A stretch of 64,000 nt of DNA from Sulfurimonas sp. HSL-3221. GTDB lineage: Bacteria > Campylobacterota > Campylobacteria > Campylobacterales > Sulfurimonadaceae. The position numbers were made by a program, and so were the translations under genes. Shown one piece after another: positions 9,002-18,298 of the stretch; the first letter of the stretch is position 1; each line of letters starts with the position of its first letter. Location: positions 2,294,001 through 2,358,000 of the forward strand of contig NZ_CP087998.1 in NCBI RefSeq assembly GCF_021044585.1, in the 5' to 3' direction. Under the pieces are notes generated by a model. That model was given only the letters and a program-made list of their open reading frames with translations. It was not told where the DNA came from and searched no databases.

Positions 9002-11070
9002 ACCGCTTCGGCCCGGACCTTGATCGATTTGAACGCCGCCGTCAGGATCAGTTCGTCCCGCTTGTCCCCGAAAAGCGCATTGATGCGCGAACCCGCATGG
9101 TGGAAAGTTGCAAAGAGCGTGCCAGGCTGTACCTTGTCGGTAATCTTGATCCGCAGCGGGGCCGAGGAGCCGTATTCGGTATGCAGGACCGCCTTTTCCG
9201 TCGGGAAGGCCGCCGCATCCGTTTCGCTCACCAGCAGAATATCTTCGTCATAACGCTTGTTCAGGCGCTCGGAAGCCTTCGTCTGGGCGGCGTTGTTGTA
9301 ATGGGCCAACGTACGACCCGTCGTCAGATAGTAGCCGTCTTCAACCCGTTTTTTCGCGATGAGCTCGGGGACCATGCCGCGGGGCGCGTACTGGTGGTAG
9401 TGGAACTGCCCCAGACCGTCGGGCGTCCGGAAGTCGAGCAGGTGCAGTACCGGGGTATCTTCGGTGTAGACCGGCCACTGGAGCCCCCGCTTTCGGTGGC
9501 GCTCTAGGCGCATGTAGGAGGCGCCGCTAAAGCGGCGGTGGGCGACTTCTCGAACCTCGTCCCACACCTCGGAACTCTCTTTGTAATCGTAGCTGCCGCC
9601 CATCTTGTTATCGAGCATCTGGATCACTTCCCAGTCATCAGGCAGGTCCGATTGCACCAGCGGCTGGGAGAGGTGCAGACGGCGCATCGCGTTGACGTAG
9701 ACCCCTGTCTTCTCGTAGGCGGACTTGACCCCGACGACGATATCGGCGCGGTTGGCGACGTCGTTCATCATGATCTCCTGGACCATCAGCAGCTCCAGCT
9801 GCTCGAACGCCCTGTCGATCTTGTTGAGGTTGGGGTGGATATGGGTGATATCCTCGCCCATGTTGAGCACCGCCTTGATCTTGCCCTCGAGCATCGCGTC
9901 GACGAGCTGCGGCGTCATGAGCCCCTCTTCCTTGGGCTTCTGGTAATCGGGGTCGTAGTAGGGCAGACACCCCATGTCACAGGCGCCCTGGACGTTGTTC
10001 TGGCCGCGCAGCGGCATCAGCCCCGCCCCGGTCTGGCCGATGTTCCCCGTCAACAGCGCGAGGTGGGTGATCGCCATGACCGCGTAAGAGCCGTCGAGGT
10101 GTTCGGTAATCCCCAGCCCCCAGAAGATCATCGACTTCTTCACCGCGTATTCGCGGGCGATGTTCGGGATCAGCTTGGCGAGGTGCTCGAAACCGCTGAC
10201 CTGCTTGAAATAGTCCGGGTCCGTATAGGGGTCACCCAGAATCTTCTCTTTGTACTCCTCGAACCACTTCGTGCGTGTTTCGATGAAGTCTCTGTTGTAG
10301 AGCTCCTCTTCGATAATGACCCGGGCCATCATATTGAGAATGAGCAGGTTCGCCTCGTGGGGGATAATCGCCTTGTGCTTGGCGAACTTCATCAGTTTGA
10401 TATCGCGCACGTCGATGACGGCGAGGTTGTGGTGCTTCTGCGCCGCCTCGACGATGCGGTTGGCGACGATGGGGTGCGCCTCGGTCGTATTTGAACCGAT
10501 GACGACCATGAACTCCGTTTCATAGATGTCGTTATAGGGGTTCGTCGCCGCCCCCTCGCCGATCGTCGTACGCATCCCTTTGAGGCTGGGGCTGTGGCAG
10601 ACGCGGGCACAGTTGTCGACATGGGGGGAGTTCATCGTATGGCGGGTGAACTTCTGGAAAAGGTAGGCGCTCTCGCAACTGGTACGCGCCCCGCCGATCG
10701 CGCAGAAGCTCTTTTCGCCGTGTTTCGACTGGATCTCGCGCAGCTTCATCGCCGCCGCACTCACTGCGGTATCGACGTCGCACTCGAACCAGGTCTCGTC
10801 GAAATCGCGCAGTTTTCCGCCGAACGCCTCGGCAATCGCCGGGTTCTTTGCCAGGAAGCTTTTGCGGATCCGCGGGGTGCGGAGACGGTTGGCGTCACTG
10901 ACGAAGTCAAAACCGTATTTGCCTTTGATGCAGAGCTTGCCCTGCGAAACATAGCCGTCCGCCGAGGCGCCGATCTTGACGATCTGGTTGTCCTCGACAT
11001 GCCCTTCGATGTCACAGCCGACGCCGCAGTAGGTACAGACGCTGTCGATCACTTTGACCGAATTGCCCAT
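8998..11070 (-). CDS. Molybdopterin formate dehydrogenase-like catalytic subunit, Cys form
   Basis: The 690-residue protein belongs to the bis-MGD oxidoreductases. It starts with a 4Fe-4S site, CTYCGVGC followed by LCIKGKYG. The active-site segment reads DNCARVCHSPS; in E. coli FdhF this position is selenocysteine, so this is a cysteine-type formate dehydrogenase-like enzyme. The region HTEYGSSAPLRIK near the C-terminus is part of the cofactor-binding domain. The start at 11070 is preferred over 11106 because AGGA stands 7 nt before it and the family starts at this point. There is no Tat signal, so it is cytosolic. No electron-transfer partner gene is adjacent. Confidence 0.85.
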   Translation of the reverse strand: MGNSVKVIDSVCTYCGVGCDIEGHVEDNQIVKIGASADGYVSQGKLCIKGKYGFDFVSDANRLRTPRIRKSFLAKNPAIAEAFGGKLRDFDETWFECDVDTAVSAAAMKLREIQSKHGEKSFCAIGGARTSCESAYLFQKFTRHTMNSPHVDNCARVCHSPSLKGMRTTIGEGAATNPYNDIYETEFMVVIGSNTTEAHPIVANRIVEAAQKHHNLAVIDVRDIKLMKFAKHKAIIPHEANLLILNMMARVIIEEELYNRDFIETRTKWFEEYKEKILGDPYTDPDYFKQVSGFEHLAKLIPNIAREYAVKKSMIFWGLGITEHLDGSYAVMAITHLALLTGNIGQTGAGLMPLRGQNNVQGACDMGCLPYYDPDYQKPKEEGLMTPQLVDAMLEGKIKAVLNMGEDITHIHPNLNKIDRAFEQLELLMVQEIMMNDVANRADIVVGVKSAYEKTGVYVNAMRRLHLSQPLVQSDLPDDWEVIQMLDNKMGGSYDYKESSEVWDEVREVAHRRFSGASYMRLERHRKRGLQWPVYTEDTPVLHLLDFRTPDGLGQFHYHQYAPRGMVPELIAKKRVEDGYYLTTGRTLAHYNNAAQTKASERLNKRYDEDILLVSETDAAAFPTEKAVLHTEYGSSAPLRIKITDKVQPGTLFATFHHAGSRINALFGDKRDELILTAAFKSIKVRAEAV

Positions 11071-11218
11071 GTTCAATCCTGGTAAGCACACGTCGCGGAC
11101 GTGCACCTGAAATTTTTAAAAAAGTCTAGCGGTTGGGGGCTTAATCTGCTGTACCCTGACCTCATATGACATATTGTTTCAACATAGTATAATAAATCCA
11201 AAAAGAGAGATACATTAG

Positions 11219-11932
11219 ATGAATAGCACTCTGCAGGAACGTCAAAAACTTCTGGAGATGGGGGCCTTCGCCTACGCCGTCGGTATCGCCAGCCTCGCCG
11301 TGATCCATCTCCCCCTGATACGCTACGGCGCACTGCCGCTTCTCGCCATTTCACTGCTGGGGATCGGGTACGCCATGCTCTTCGTCGCACGGCAGTCAAG
11401 CTCTCAGGCAACGCTCTTCCAGGGTATCGCCCTGGTCGCGCTGGTCGCCCTCAGCGGTATCCTCTACACCTTCGGAGCCGAATTCGCCCAATACAAGACG
11501 CTGAAATTGCATCACGCCCTGACCGAGGCGGACAAGGCGTCCCATATCAAAACAGTCTGGATGCTTGTCACACTGCACACCGCCGGCGCCCTGCTCTTCG
11601 TCGCGGCGCTCTGGGCGCGTACCCGTTCATTCACGCGGACGCTCATCCCGCTCTTCGCCATCGCCTGGCTGAGCCTCCCCGTCGTCTACCTGCTGATCCA
11701 GCTCTTTGAGCGCCTTCTGCCCCTGATGGAGAAGAGCAGTACCCTCTTCCTCTTTCTCGCCTGGCTCGCCCTCACCGCCGGCGTCGGTTACGGCAGCTAC
11801 CTGATGACGGGCGGCAAAAAGCTCTATACCGGGCTGCTGGCGCTGCTGACCTTCGTACTGCCGCCCGTCGGCGCAGTCGCCTTTGTACTTTTTCTATTCG
11901 TTCGGGGACTGATGCTGCTTAAAGAGTCGTAA
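11219..11932 (+). CDS. Polytopic membrane protein, unknown function
   Basis: The 237-residue product has about seven hydrophobic segments, for example near 14-33, 35-57, 65-85, 115-135, 142-162, 175-195 and 205-232. Cytosolic-type charged loops lie between them, including one with HHALTEADKASH. I do not recognise a family. AAAGAGAGATACATTAG precedes the ATG. It stands alone, divergent from the formate dehydrogenase gene and convergent with hom. A CATAGTATAATA promoter-like string lies about 30 nt upstream. Confidence 0.75.
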   Translation: MNSTLQERQKLLEMGAFAYAVGIASLAVIHLPLIRYGALPLLAISLLGIGYAMLFVARQSSSQATLFQGIALVALVALSGILYTFGAEFAQYKTLKLHHALTEADKASHIKTVWMLVTLHTAGALLFVAALWARTRSFTRTLIPLFAIAWLSLPVVYLLIQLFERLLPLMEKSSTLFLFLAWLALTAGVGYGSYLMTGGKKLYTGLLALLTFVLPPVGAVAFVLFLFVRGLMLLKES

Positions 11933-11997
11933 AGCGTACAAAGAGTGACAAGGGGCCGCTTCGTGTTGAAAGCGGCTGAAAAGCAGATGGTAAAGGT

Positions 11998-13260
11998 TTA
12001 AACGATCCGGATCATGACCGGCTTCGCCATGACGAAGGAGAGCCCTTCGATCTGGGAGAGGACCTCTTTCATATTGCCTTCGACCGCACTGTGCGTGGAG
12101 AAGAGCAGGTTCGCATAGCCGCCGGAAGCGGGACGCTGCAGCATCGTCTCGATGGAGATCTCAAACTCGCCGAAGAGCTGGGTGATCTTGGCCAGGACAC
12201 CCGGACGGTCCTCGACACGGATGCGCAGGTAGTACTTGGTCTCGATCTCGTCGCTCGGGCGCAGTCTCAGCCCATGTTCCAGCGGGGTGTTGTAGCCGAG
12301 CATCGGCGAACGTTTCCCCCCGGCCCGGGCGATGTCGATGATATTGGCGACAACGGCGCTCGCCGTCGCGTCTCCGCCGGCACCCGGTCCGTAATAGAGG
12401 GTTTCACCGACGCGGTCGCCGATAACGCTGACACCGTTCATTACGCCGTCGATCTTCGCGATCATCTGCTCTTTGCTGATCAGGGCCGCATGCACCCGCA
12501 GTTCGACGGCGTCGCCGTCGCGCTTGGCGATGCCCAGCAGTTTGACCGCGTATCCGAACTCCTTGGCAAAGGCGATGTCCTCCTGGGTGACGGACTCGAT
12601 CCCCTCGATCAGGATATCCTCGGGTTTGACATCGATCCCGTAGGCAATGGAGGCGAGGATCAGCAGTTTGTGCGCCGCATCGAAGCCGCCGATGTCGAAG
12701 GTCGGGTCCGCCTCGGCATAGCCGAGCTCCTGGGACTCTTTAAGGATGGCGTCGAAGGCGATACCCTCATCCGTCATTTTCGTGAGCATGTAGTTGCAGG
12801 TGCCGTTCATAATCCCCTTGATGCTCTCGATGTGGTTGGCCGAAAGGCCATCGCGCAGGGCGTTGATGATGGGGATACCGCCGGCAACGCTCGCTTCGTA
12901 CTCGAAGGCAAGATCCCCGGCCAGCTCCTGGAGCTCATAGCGGTGGTACGCCAACAGGGCCTTGTTCGCCGTAACGACCGCCTTGCCGTTCTCCAGCGCC
13001 TTTTTGACGACATCAAAGGGGCCTTCGACGCCCCCCATCAGTTCCACGACGATATCGATCTCCGGATCGTTCACGACCTCATAGGGGTCACTGGTGAGGG
13101 CGATATCGATCCCGCGCTCTTTGTTCAGGGTTCGGACGACACCGGTCTTGACGACCACTTCCGTCCCGGCCCGCGCCGTGATCATTTCCTTGTTGTCTTC
13201 GAGGATCTGAACCACCGCGGTGCCGACGGTCCCGACACCGATCACGCCGACTTTAAGCAT
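11998..13260 (-). CDS. hom: Homoserine dehydrogenase
   Basis: The 420-residue enzyme reduces aspartate semialdehyde to homoserine for threonine and methionine synthesis. It has the NAD(P) motif GVIGVGTVGTAVV, the catalytic-domain run NGTCNYMLTKM and EADPTFDIGGFDAAHKL, and a C-terminal ACT domain (about 345-420) that normally gives feedback control by threonine. Its start overlaps the stop of the upstream aminotransferase by 8 nt, so the two are cotranslated. Confidence 0.95.
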   Translation of the reverse strand: MLKVGVIGVGTVGTAVVQILEDNKEMITARAGTEVVVKTGVVRTLNKERGIDIALTSDPYEVVNDPEIDIVVELMGGVEGPFDVVKKALENGKAVVTANKALLAYHRYELQELAGDLAFEYEASVAGGIPIINALRDGLSANHIESIKGIMNGTCNYMLTKMTDEGIAFDAILKESQELGYAEADPTFDIGGFDAAHKLLILASIAYGIDVKPEDILIEGIESVTQEDIAFAKEFGYAVKLLGIAKRDGDAVELRVHAALISKEQMIAKIDGVMNGVSVIGDRVGETLYYGPGAGGDATASAVVANIIDIARAGGKRSPMLGYNTPLEHGLRLRPSDEIETKYYLRIRVEDRPGVLAKITQLFGEFEISIETMLQRPASGGYANLLFSTHSAVEGNMKEVLSQIEGLSFVMAKPVMIRIV

Positions 13261-14476
13261 CGGCGTTTTCCTCGAACTGCTTCAGGAACTGTTTGATGTT
13301 CTTCGCCGCCTGGCGGATACGCTTGTCGTTCTCGATCAGGGCGATACGGACATACCCTTCGCCGTATTCGCCGAAGCCGATGCCCGGGGCGACCGCGACC
13401 TGTGCCTCGACCAGGAGACGCTTGGCGAACTCGAGCGAGCCCAGGTGCGCCGCGCAGTCAGGGATCTTCGCCCAGACGAACATGGAGGCGCGGTTGCGGC
13501 GGATCGGCCAGCCGGCACGGGTAAAGGCGTCGATCAGGACGTCCTGGCGCACATCGTACTTGCGGACGATCTCGTCCACGCAGCTCTGATCACCGTTGAG
13601 CGCCACGGTCGCGGCGACCTGGATCGGGGTGAACATCCCGTAATCCAGCCAGCTTTTGATCTTCTGCAGTGCGCCGATGAGCTTCTTGTTCCCGACAAAG
13701 AAACCGACGCGCCATCCGGCCATGTTGTAGCTCTTTGAGAGCGTGAACGATTCGACGGCGACGTCCTTGGCCCCTTCGACGCTCATAATCGAGGGCGTCT
13801 GATAGCCGTCGAAAGTGATGTCACCGTAAGCGATGTCGGAGATGACGTAGAAACGCTCCCGCTTCGCCATCGCGACGATGCGCTCGTAGAACGCCGGTGT
13901 CACCGTTGCCGTCGAGGGGTTGTGCGGGAAGTTGACAACCACGTATTTCGGTTTCGGGAAGGCATCTTTGAAGGCCGTCTCGAGGTGTTCGAAGAAGGCA
14001 TCTTCGTCCACGTTGTAATCTTCGTCGAAGATCAGCGGCATCTTCTGCACGCTGCCGCCGGCAAGGATGAAGGCGTAGGAGTGGATCGGATAGGTCGGGT
14101 CCGGGACGACGGCGACGTCGCCGGGATTGGTGATGGCATAGGCCAGGTGGGCGTACCCCTCTTTGGAGCCCATCGTTGCGACCGCTTCGGTTTCCGGGTC
14201 GAGCTCGACGTCGTAGCGGCGCTTGTACCAGTCGCAGATCGCCAGGCGGAGTTTATAGATCCCTTTGGACTGGGAATAGCCCTGGGTTTTCGTCTTCATG
14301 ACTGATTCGACCATCTTGTCGCGGATATGTTCCGGGGTGTCGCCGTCAGGATTGCCCATACTGAAATCGATGACATCCGCCCCGGCACGGCGTTCGGCCA
14401 TTTTCAGGTCGTTCACTTCAGCAAAAACGTACTTCGGGAGACGGCGGATGCGGTCAAACTGGATTTCGTCAAACAT
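13253..14476 (-). CDS. Class I/II aminotransferase (aspartate or LL-diaminopimelate type)
   Basis: The 407-residue PLP enzyme shows FSMGNPDGDTPEHI, the NFPHNPSTATV cofactor segment, and the PLP-lysine motif SFTLSKSYNMAGWRVGF. Members of this clade are annotated variously as aspartate, alanine or LL-diaminopimelate aminotransferases; the sequence alone does not decide. Coupling to hom supports a role in aspartate-family amino acids. The start codon lies just behind AAAAAAC without a strong Shine-Dalgarno site. Confidence 0.85.
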   Translation of the reverse strand: MFDEIQFDRIRRLPKYVFAEVNDLKMAERRAGADVIDFSMGNPDGDTPEHIRDKMVESVMKTKTQGYSQSKGIYKLRLAICDWYKRRYDVELDPETEAVATMGSKEGYAHLAYAITNPGDVAVVPDPTYPIHSYAFILAGGSVQKMPLIFDEDYNVDEDAFFEHLETAFKDAFPKPKYVVVNFPHNPSTATVTPAFYERIVAMAKRERFYVISDIAYGDITFDGYQTPSIMSVEGAKDVAVESFTLSKSYNMAGWRVGFFVGNKKLIGALQKIKSWLDYGMFTPIQVAATVALNGDQSCVDEIVRKYDVRQDVLIDAFTRAGWPIRRNRASMFVWAKIPDCAAHLGSLEFAKRLLVEAQVAVAPGIGFGEYGEGYVRIALIENDKRIRQAAKNIKQFLKQFEENADA

Positions 14477-14498
14477 TGTTTTTTTATCCTAAATGCGA

Positions 14499-15311
14499 CT
14501 ATTGCGCTTTCACACTCAGGCCTGCATTCATGTTCTTCCGGCTGTAAAGATCCGCAATCTTCACGTAGGCGCAGCCGCGGGGAAGGTTGATGGTGATCTG
14601 CCGGGTTCGCTTGTCCCTTTTGTAGAGCTTGAGCAGGCGCAAATCGTCGTCGTAAAATGCAATGTAAGGATACCAGTTATTTCCTGACAGGCTCCAAAGG
14701 GTGAGGCTGCCCGCTTTGGAAACATCCAGCCAGCGCGGGTAGACCAGCCGCTTCATCCGGATCTTCTTTCCCACCTCCAGCGGTGTCAGTTCCAAATGCG
14801 CGGCACTCATATCGATAAAATAGCGCCACTGCGTATCACTGTTGCGCTCGATATCGAGGATGCCGCACCCTCTGCGCGACAGCGCCTGCTGCAGGGCGGT
14901 CGGATCGGTAGCGTATTCGGACTGCATCTTGATACGCCAGCTGTAGCCGGCGTTGGACAGCATCGCCGAATCCGTCAGGTAGTGGGTATACCCCATGCCC
15001 CGGAGCGTCTCATTCATCAGCATCATAAAGAACTGCGGGCTTCCGTTCGTTTCAAAGGTCAGCTCCAGCGTTTTGGGCCGCTTGTAAAAGAGCGAAAGCA
15101 GACCGTTCTCCTTGAGGGTCTCCACGACTTTGACGACATCAATCCGGTCCCCCTGCACAAAGCGGCTGCGGTCGGCGAAGATGATCTTGACAAAAGCCTC
15201 GTTCCGACTGTACGTCTGCTCTCCGATCAGTGAGCTCACCTTCTCAAGCAGCGGTGTCTGCGCCCACGCCGACAGGGCAATGCCCAGCAGAAAAACGATC
15301 TTTTTTACCAC
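14499..15311 (-). CDS. Exported protein of unknown function
   Basis: The 270-residue protein has a Sec signal peptide (MVKKIVFLLGIALSAWA, cut near residue 17). The mature part is rich in mixed beta pattern and basic residues and shows no motif I can name. Segments such as FVKIIFADRSRFVQGDRIDVVKVVETLKENG could bind a ligand or partner in the periplasm. It overlaps the RodZ-like gene by 7 nt, so it probably belongs to the same envelope unit, rlmB-rodZ-like-this gene. Function unknown. Confidence 0.8.
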   Translation of the reverse strand: MVKKIVFLLGIALSAWAQTPLLEKVSSLIGEQTYSRNEAFVKIIFADRSRFVQGDRIDVVKVVETLKENGLLSLFYKRPKTLELTFETNGSPQFFMMLMNETLRGMGYTHYLTDSAMLSNAGYSWRIKMQSEYATDPTALQQALSRRGCGILDIERNSDTQWRYFIDMSAAHLELTPLEVGKKIRMKRLVYPRWLDVSKAGSLTLWSLSGNNWYPYIAFYDDDLRLLKLYKRDKRTRQITINLPRGCAYVKIADLYSRKNMNAGLSVKAQ

Positions 15312-16168
15312 ACCTGTCCCTTGTTGCGCGCTCTGAATTCCGTTTCGTCAAGCTCACGGCATACACCCTCGTTATACTCCAGCAGGACCCGCTCACTTTG
15401 CTTAAAGTGCAGCTCTTTCCCTCCGCAGTCGAGGGAAAAATATCCGTGGCCCGTCACGATCAGCCACGCTTTCGTTCCGTCAAGCCGAACGGGCTCTTCG
15501 GTCGTATAAACGCTCCGCTTATGGGTTTTCGCGTCAATGACGCCGAGCCATATCGATGTACTTATAGGTCGAAGAATCACGTCTTCATAGACGCTGTTCT
15601 CAACCGGGACAGCCTCCGCCGCAGCCACTGAAGCGTTCTCCTCCGCAACGGTGGCATTCGGCTCGGCCGCGATGTTCTGGTGCGCTTCCTGGATCGCATC
15701 GGCTTCGGCGAGTGTACTCGGCGCCGTTGTCGTATTCATGGCGGCCATGGTCGCCCGCGCCTGATCAATCGCCGTATTGTTCAGTTCGAACTTTTCCGTT
15801 TTCCCGCCGGTGCCGAGAACAAGATAGGTCACGATGATCACGGCCAGCAGTGCCGCAACCAGTGCTGCGACCGTCAGACGCTGGCGTTTTTTGGACTTGG
15901 CCACATTGGCGAAAGGGTCCTCCTCGGATGCCGCCAAAGGCTCCAATGGGGCGGGGCCGGAGGCGGCGAACTGCTGCCGCCACTCGGTCAGGTCAACATC
16001 AAACTCCCGTTCGATGATTGTGACAAACCCGTTAAACTGAATGGCTGAAAAGGCGTCGAAATCCCCCGCCAACAGCTTTTGCATATTGTCGGTCGAAATG
16101 TGGGTCCGCATGCTGAGATCGGCGATACCGATCTGTTTTAGCGTTTCGATCACCGATACCGTATTCAT
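15305..16168 (-). CDS. RodZ-like bitopic membrane protein
   Basis: The 287-residue protein has an N-terminal helix-turn-helix-like segment (about 1-60, ADLSMRTHISTDNMQKLL), a basic KSKKRQR stretch, one membrane helix (near 112-133), an Ala/Glu/Asn-rich linker and a C-terminal beta domain (about 195-287, with STSIWLGVIDAKT and AWLIVTGHGYFSLDC). This layout matches RodZ, which links MreB to the envelope, but the helix-turn-helix match is weak and the equivalence is inference. It overlaps rlmB upstream by 4 nt. Confidence 0.65.
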   Translation of the reverse strand: MNTVSVIETLKQIGIADLSMRTHISTDNMQKLLAGDFDAFSAIQFNGFVTIIEREFDVDLTEWRQQFAASGPAPLEPLAASEEDPFANVAKSKKRQRLTVAALVAALLAVIIVTYLVLGTGGKTEKFELNNTAIDQARATMAAMNTTTAPSTLAEADAIQEAHQNIAAEPNATVAEENASVAAAEAVPVENSVYEDVILRPISTSIWLGVIDAKTHKRSVYTTEEPVRLDGTKAWLIVTGHGYFSLDCGGKELHFKQSERVLLEYNEGVCRELDETEFRARNKGQVW

Positions 16169-16848
16169 GCCGTACGCATCCTCTCCATTAAAATTGCACC
16201 CGCTGCGCTGACGTTGAGCGAATCGAACCCGTGCGCCATGGCGATGCGCACCCCCTGGTCCAGCCGGCGGACGGCCCGGGCCGGGATACCTTCGCCCTCG
16301 TTGCCAAGCAGGAGCGCCCTTTTGCCCTCAAAGGCAAGGGTGCGCACGTCTTCGCCCTCCATAACGGCGCCGTAAAGACGGTGCCCTCTGTTCTTGAGTT
16401 CGGTCAAAGCGTCATACAGGTTCGTGGTCACATTAAAGGGGAGGTCGAAAAGCGCACCGGTCGAACTGCGCACGACCGGTTCCAGGGCGAGGGATTTGAT
16501 CCCGGTGACGACGAGACCGTCCGCACCGAGGGCATAGGCACTGCGGGCGATGGCACCGATGTTGCCGACATCGGTGATGCCGCAGAGCACGACGACGAAC
16601 TCCTTCGCCGCCAGGGTGGCTAGCGGTGTCGGCTCCAGCGCGGCCGTTTCCGCCAGGAAGCCCTGATGGTTGCCGCTGCGGCTCATCTTCTGCGCCGCAT
16701 CCGGGGGGATGCGCTTCACCGCAAACCCCATACGCATCAGACGGTTATACTCTTTCGCCTCCAACTCTTTGGCGAGGTAAAGCGTCTCGATCTTCTCGGG
16801 GTGCCGGGAGATCAGATAGTAAACCGGTTGCTTTCCATATATCAACAT
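16165..16848 (-). CDS. rlmB: TrmH/SpoU-family 23S rRNA 2'-O-methyltransferase
   Basis: The 227-residue protein shows an N-terminal substrate-binding domain (LIYGKQPVYYLI to NHQGF) and the knotted SPOUT methyltransferase domain with GITDVGNIGAIARSA, LLLGNEGEGIPA and HGFDSLNVSAAGAIL. These motifs match RlmB, which methylates G2251 of 23S rRNA. It leads a tightly overlapping unit with the RodZ-like gene. Confidence 0.88.
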   Translation of the reverse strand: MLIYGKQPVYYLISRHPEKIETLYLAKELEAKEYNRLMRMGFAVKRIPPDAAQKMSRSGNHQGFLAETAALEPTPLATLAAKEFVVVLCGITDVGNIGAIARSAYALGADGLVVTGIKSLALEPVVRSSTGALFDLPFNVTTNLYDALTELKNRGHRLYGAVMEGEDVRTLAFEGKRALLLGNEGEGIPARAVRRLDQGVRIAMAHGFDSLNVSAAGAILMERMRTA

Positions 16849-16922
16849 GCTTGGATTGTAACCAATTTTCTGTTAGAAATGGATTGTTATCTGCGCAGAA
16901 ATTAGCTTCGAGAAAGTGTGTG

Positions 16923-17747
16923 TTATTTACCGGTATCCAGTAACCTTTGATAACAGCTTTTGGGAGTTTCACCCGTCAGTTTCGCGATCAGCTTCGCCGC
17001 TGCTTTCTTCGGAAGGTCAAGTGCAAGAATCTCTTTTTCCGTAAAGGTCGCATCGCGTAGTTCCCCCGCCTCGATCACGACGACCCACTCCCCTTTGTAA
17101 TTACCGCCAAGGGTTTCGAGGAGTTCCGCCGCCGTGCCGTGCAGGTAACGCTGATGCATTTTCGTCAACTCTTTGGCGGCAAAAATCCGACGCGATGGTT
17201 CAGTGTCTGCGATTTCGTTCAAAAGCTTTTCCAAACGGTGCGGGGATTCGTACAGGACCGTCGTATAGCCGTTGTAGAGCGCCCGCGTGAGCGCCCCGGA
17301 CCTGTCGCTGCCTTTGTGGGGGAGAAAGCCGAAAAAGAGCATCTGCGTTTCGGCAAAACCGCTGGCGGCGAATGCCGTCAAGACCGCATTGGCCCCCGGG
17401 AGCACATCATAGGCGATGCCGTGGTCGATGCAGTAGCGCACCAGCATCTGCCCCGGGTCACTCACCCCCGGCATCCCCGCATCGCTGGCATAAACAACGT
17501 TCTGTTCAAAAAACGACGGGTCGGTTTTCTCAAGAAAACGGTGCTCACTGTGGGAGTGGACGGATAGGAACGACTGTTCTTTTCCTGCCGCTTTGCCGTA
17601 ACGCTCTTTGAGCAGGTGCAGCAGCTTCTTCGTGACACGGGTATCTTCGCAGAGCAGGACGTCCGCATTGACCAGCGCATCCATCGCACGCAGTGAAATG
17701 TCGGCAATATTTCCGATCGGGGTGGGAACAAGGGTAAGCATATTCAA
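16923..17747 (-). CDS. rsmI: 16S rRNA (cytidine1402-2'-O)-methyltransferase
   Basis: The 274-residue protein has the tetrapyrrole-methylase fold used by RsmI: LVPTPIGNIADISLRA at the N-terminus, CEDTRVTKKLL, the loop SDAGMPGVSDPG, and LPGANAVLTAFAASG. It methylates the ribose of C1402 in the decoding centre. It lies downstream of rpmE. The nearby rlmB and rsmE are also rRNA methyltransferases, although the group is not one operon. Confidence 0.95.
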   Translation of the reverse strand: MNMLTLVPTPIGNIADISLRAMDALVNADVLLCEDTRVTKKLLHLLKERYGKAAGKEQSFLSVHSHSEHRFLEKTDPSFFEQNVVYASDAGMPGVSDPGQMLVRYCIDHGIAYDVLPGANAVLTAFAASGFAETQMLFFGFLPHKGSDRSGALTRALYNGYTTVLYESPHRLEKLLNEIADTEPSRRIFAAKELTKMHQRYLHGTAAELLETLGGNYKGEWVVVIEAGELRDATFTEKEILALDLPKKAAAKLIAKLTGETPKSCYQRLLDTGK

Positions 17748-17851
17748 GGACCTTTATCAGGTAAACAAAAGAGGGAAAAGCGCCAGGGGCGCGCGCCCGA
17801 AGGAAGTGCCCCTCGGGGTACGGGGCCTGCTGTGCCAGCGGACCCGCTGAC

Positions 17852-17876
17852 GTTGCAAGGCGTTGACGCCCGCAAC
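17852..17876 (-). terminator. Hairpin just after rpmE
   Basis: GTTGC-GGGCG pairs with CGCC-TTGCAAC across a small loop, starting a few nt past the rpmE stop. A run of A before the stem on the minus strand gives T after it on the plus strand. The rest of 17748-17851 is GC-rich and shows nothing I recognise. Confidence 0.45.
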
Positions 17877-17879
17877 GTT

Positions 17880-18080
17880 TTATTTCATATTGTAGCGCTG
17901 CTTGAACTTCTCGATACGTCCGGCAGTGTCTACCTGGCGCTCGGAACCGGTGAAGAACGGGTGGCACTCGTTACAGATGTCGATACGCATCGCATCTTTC
18001 GTGCTTTTTGTCTCAAATGTGTTGCCGCAGGCGCAAGTGACCGTGCAAGCCATGTATTCCGGGTGAATCCCTTTTTTCAT
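17880..18080 (-). CDS. rpmE: Ribosomal protein L31 (zinc-ribbon type)
   Basis: The 66-residue protein starts MKKGIHPEY and carries the zinc-binding cysteines in TCACGNTF and CNECHPF, so it is the Zn (C+) form. The C-terminal [15 protein letters not shown] is typical. Zn-type L31 can act as a zinc store and be replaced by a Cys-free paralogue; none is in this window. The leader holds a TATAAT at 18161-18166 and a 5' hairpin. Confidence 0.97.
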   Translation of the reverse strand: MKKGIHPEYMACTVTCACGNTFETKSTKDAMRIDICNECHPFFTGSERQVDTAGRIEKFKQRYNMK

Positions 18081-18128
18081 CTTTAAGCCTTTTGATACAC
18101 GCTCTGTACGTATATCGGTATATTTTTT

Positions 18129-18166
18129 AAATCCGTACGGGTGCGGATTTTAAGACCGCAATTATA
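18129..18166 (-). promoter_or_regulatory. rpmE promoter and 5' leader hairpin
   Basis: TATAAT on the minus strand at 18161-18166 is followed about 11 nt later by a 7-bp stem, AAATCCG/CGGATTT (18129-18150), at the start of the predicted mRNA. The leader then runs about 50 nt to the L31 start. A hairpin here could be a binding site for L31 autoregulation or protect the mRNA end; this is inference. Confidence 0.5.
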
Positions 18167-18298
18167 CCGAATAAAGCCGGACGCTTCAAGTCCCGGTCAA
18201 ATCGCGCTCCTTTACAATTGTAAAATATGTAGTTTTTGGTTAAAAAATAGTTTTATAAGGTATTATTGTGATAAAGATCATTCCATAGAGGTAACCAC

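Noticed and set aside
14499-16848. rlmB-RodZ-like-exported protein region as a phage-defence cassette
   Set aside because: The genes match housekeeping rRNA methylation and cell-shape functions, and composition equals that of the neighbours.
16892-16922. Possible small gene between rlmB and rsmI
   Set aside because: The gap is under 80 nt and AT-rich, without a credible start and ribosome site.
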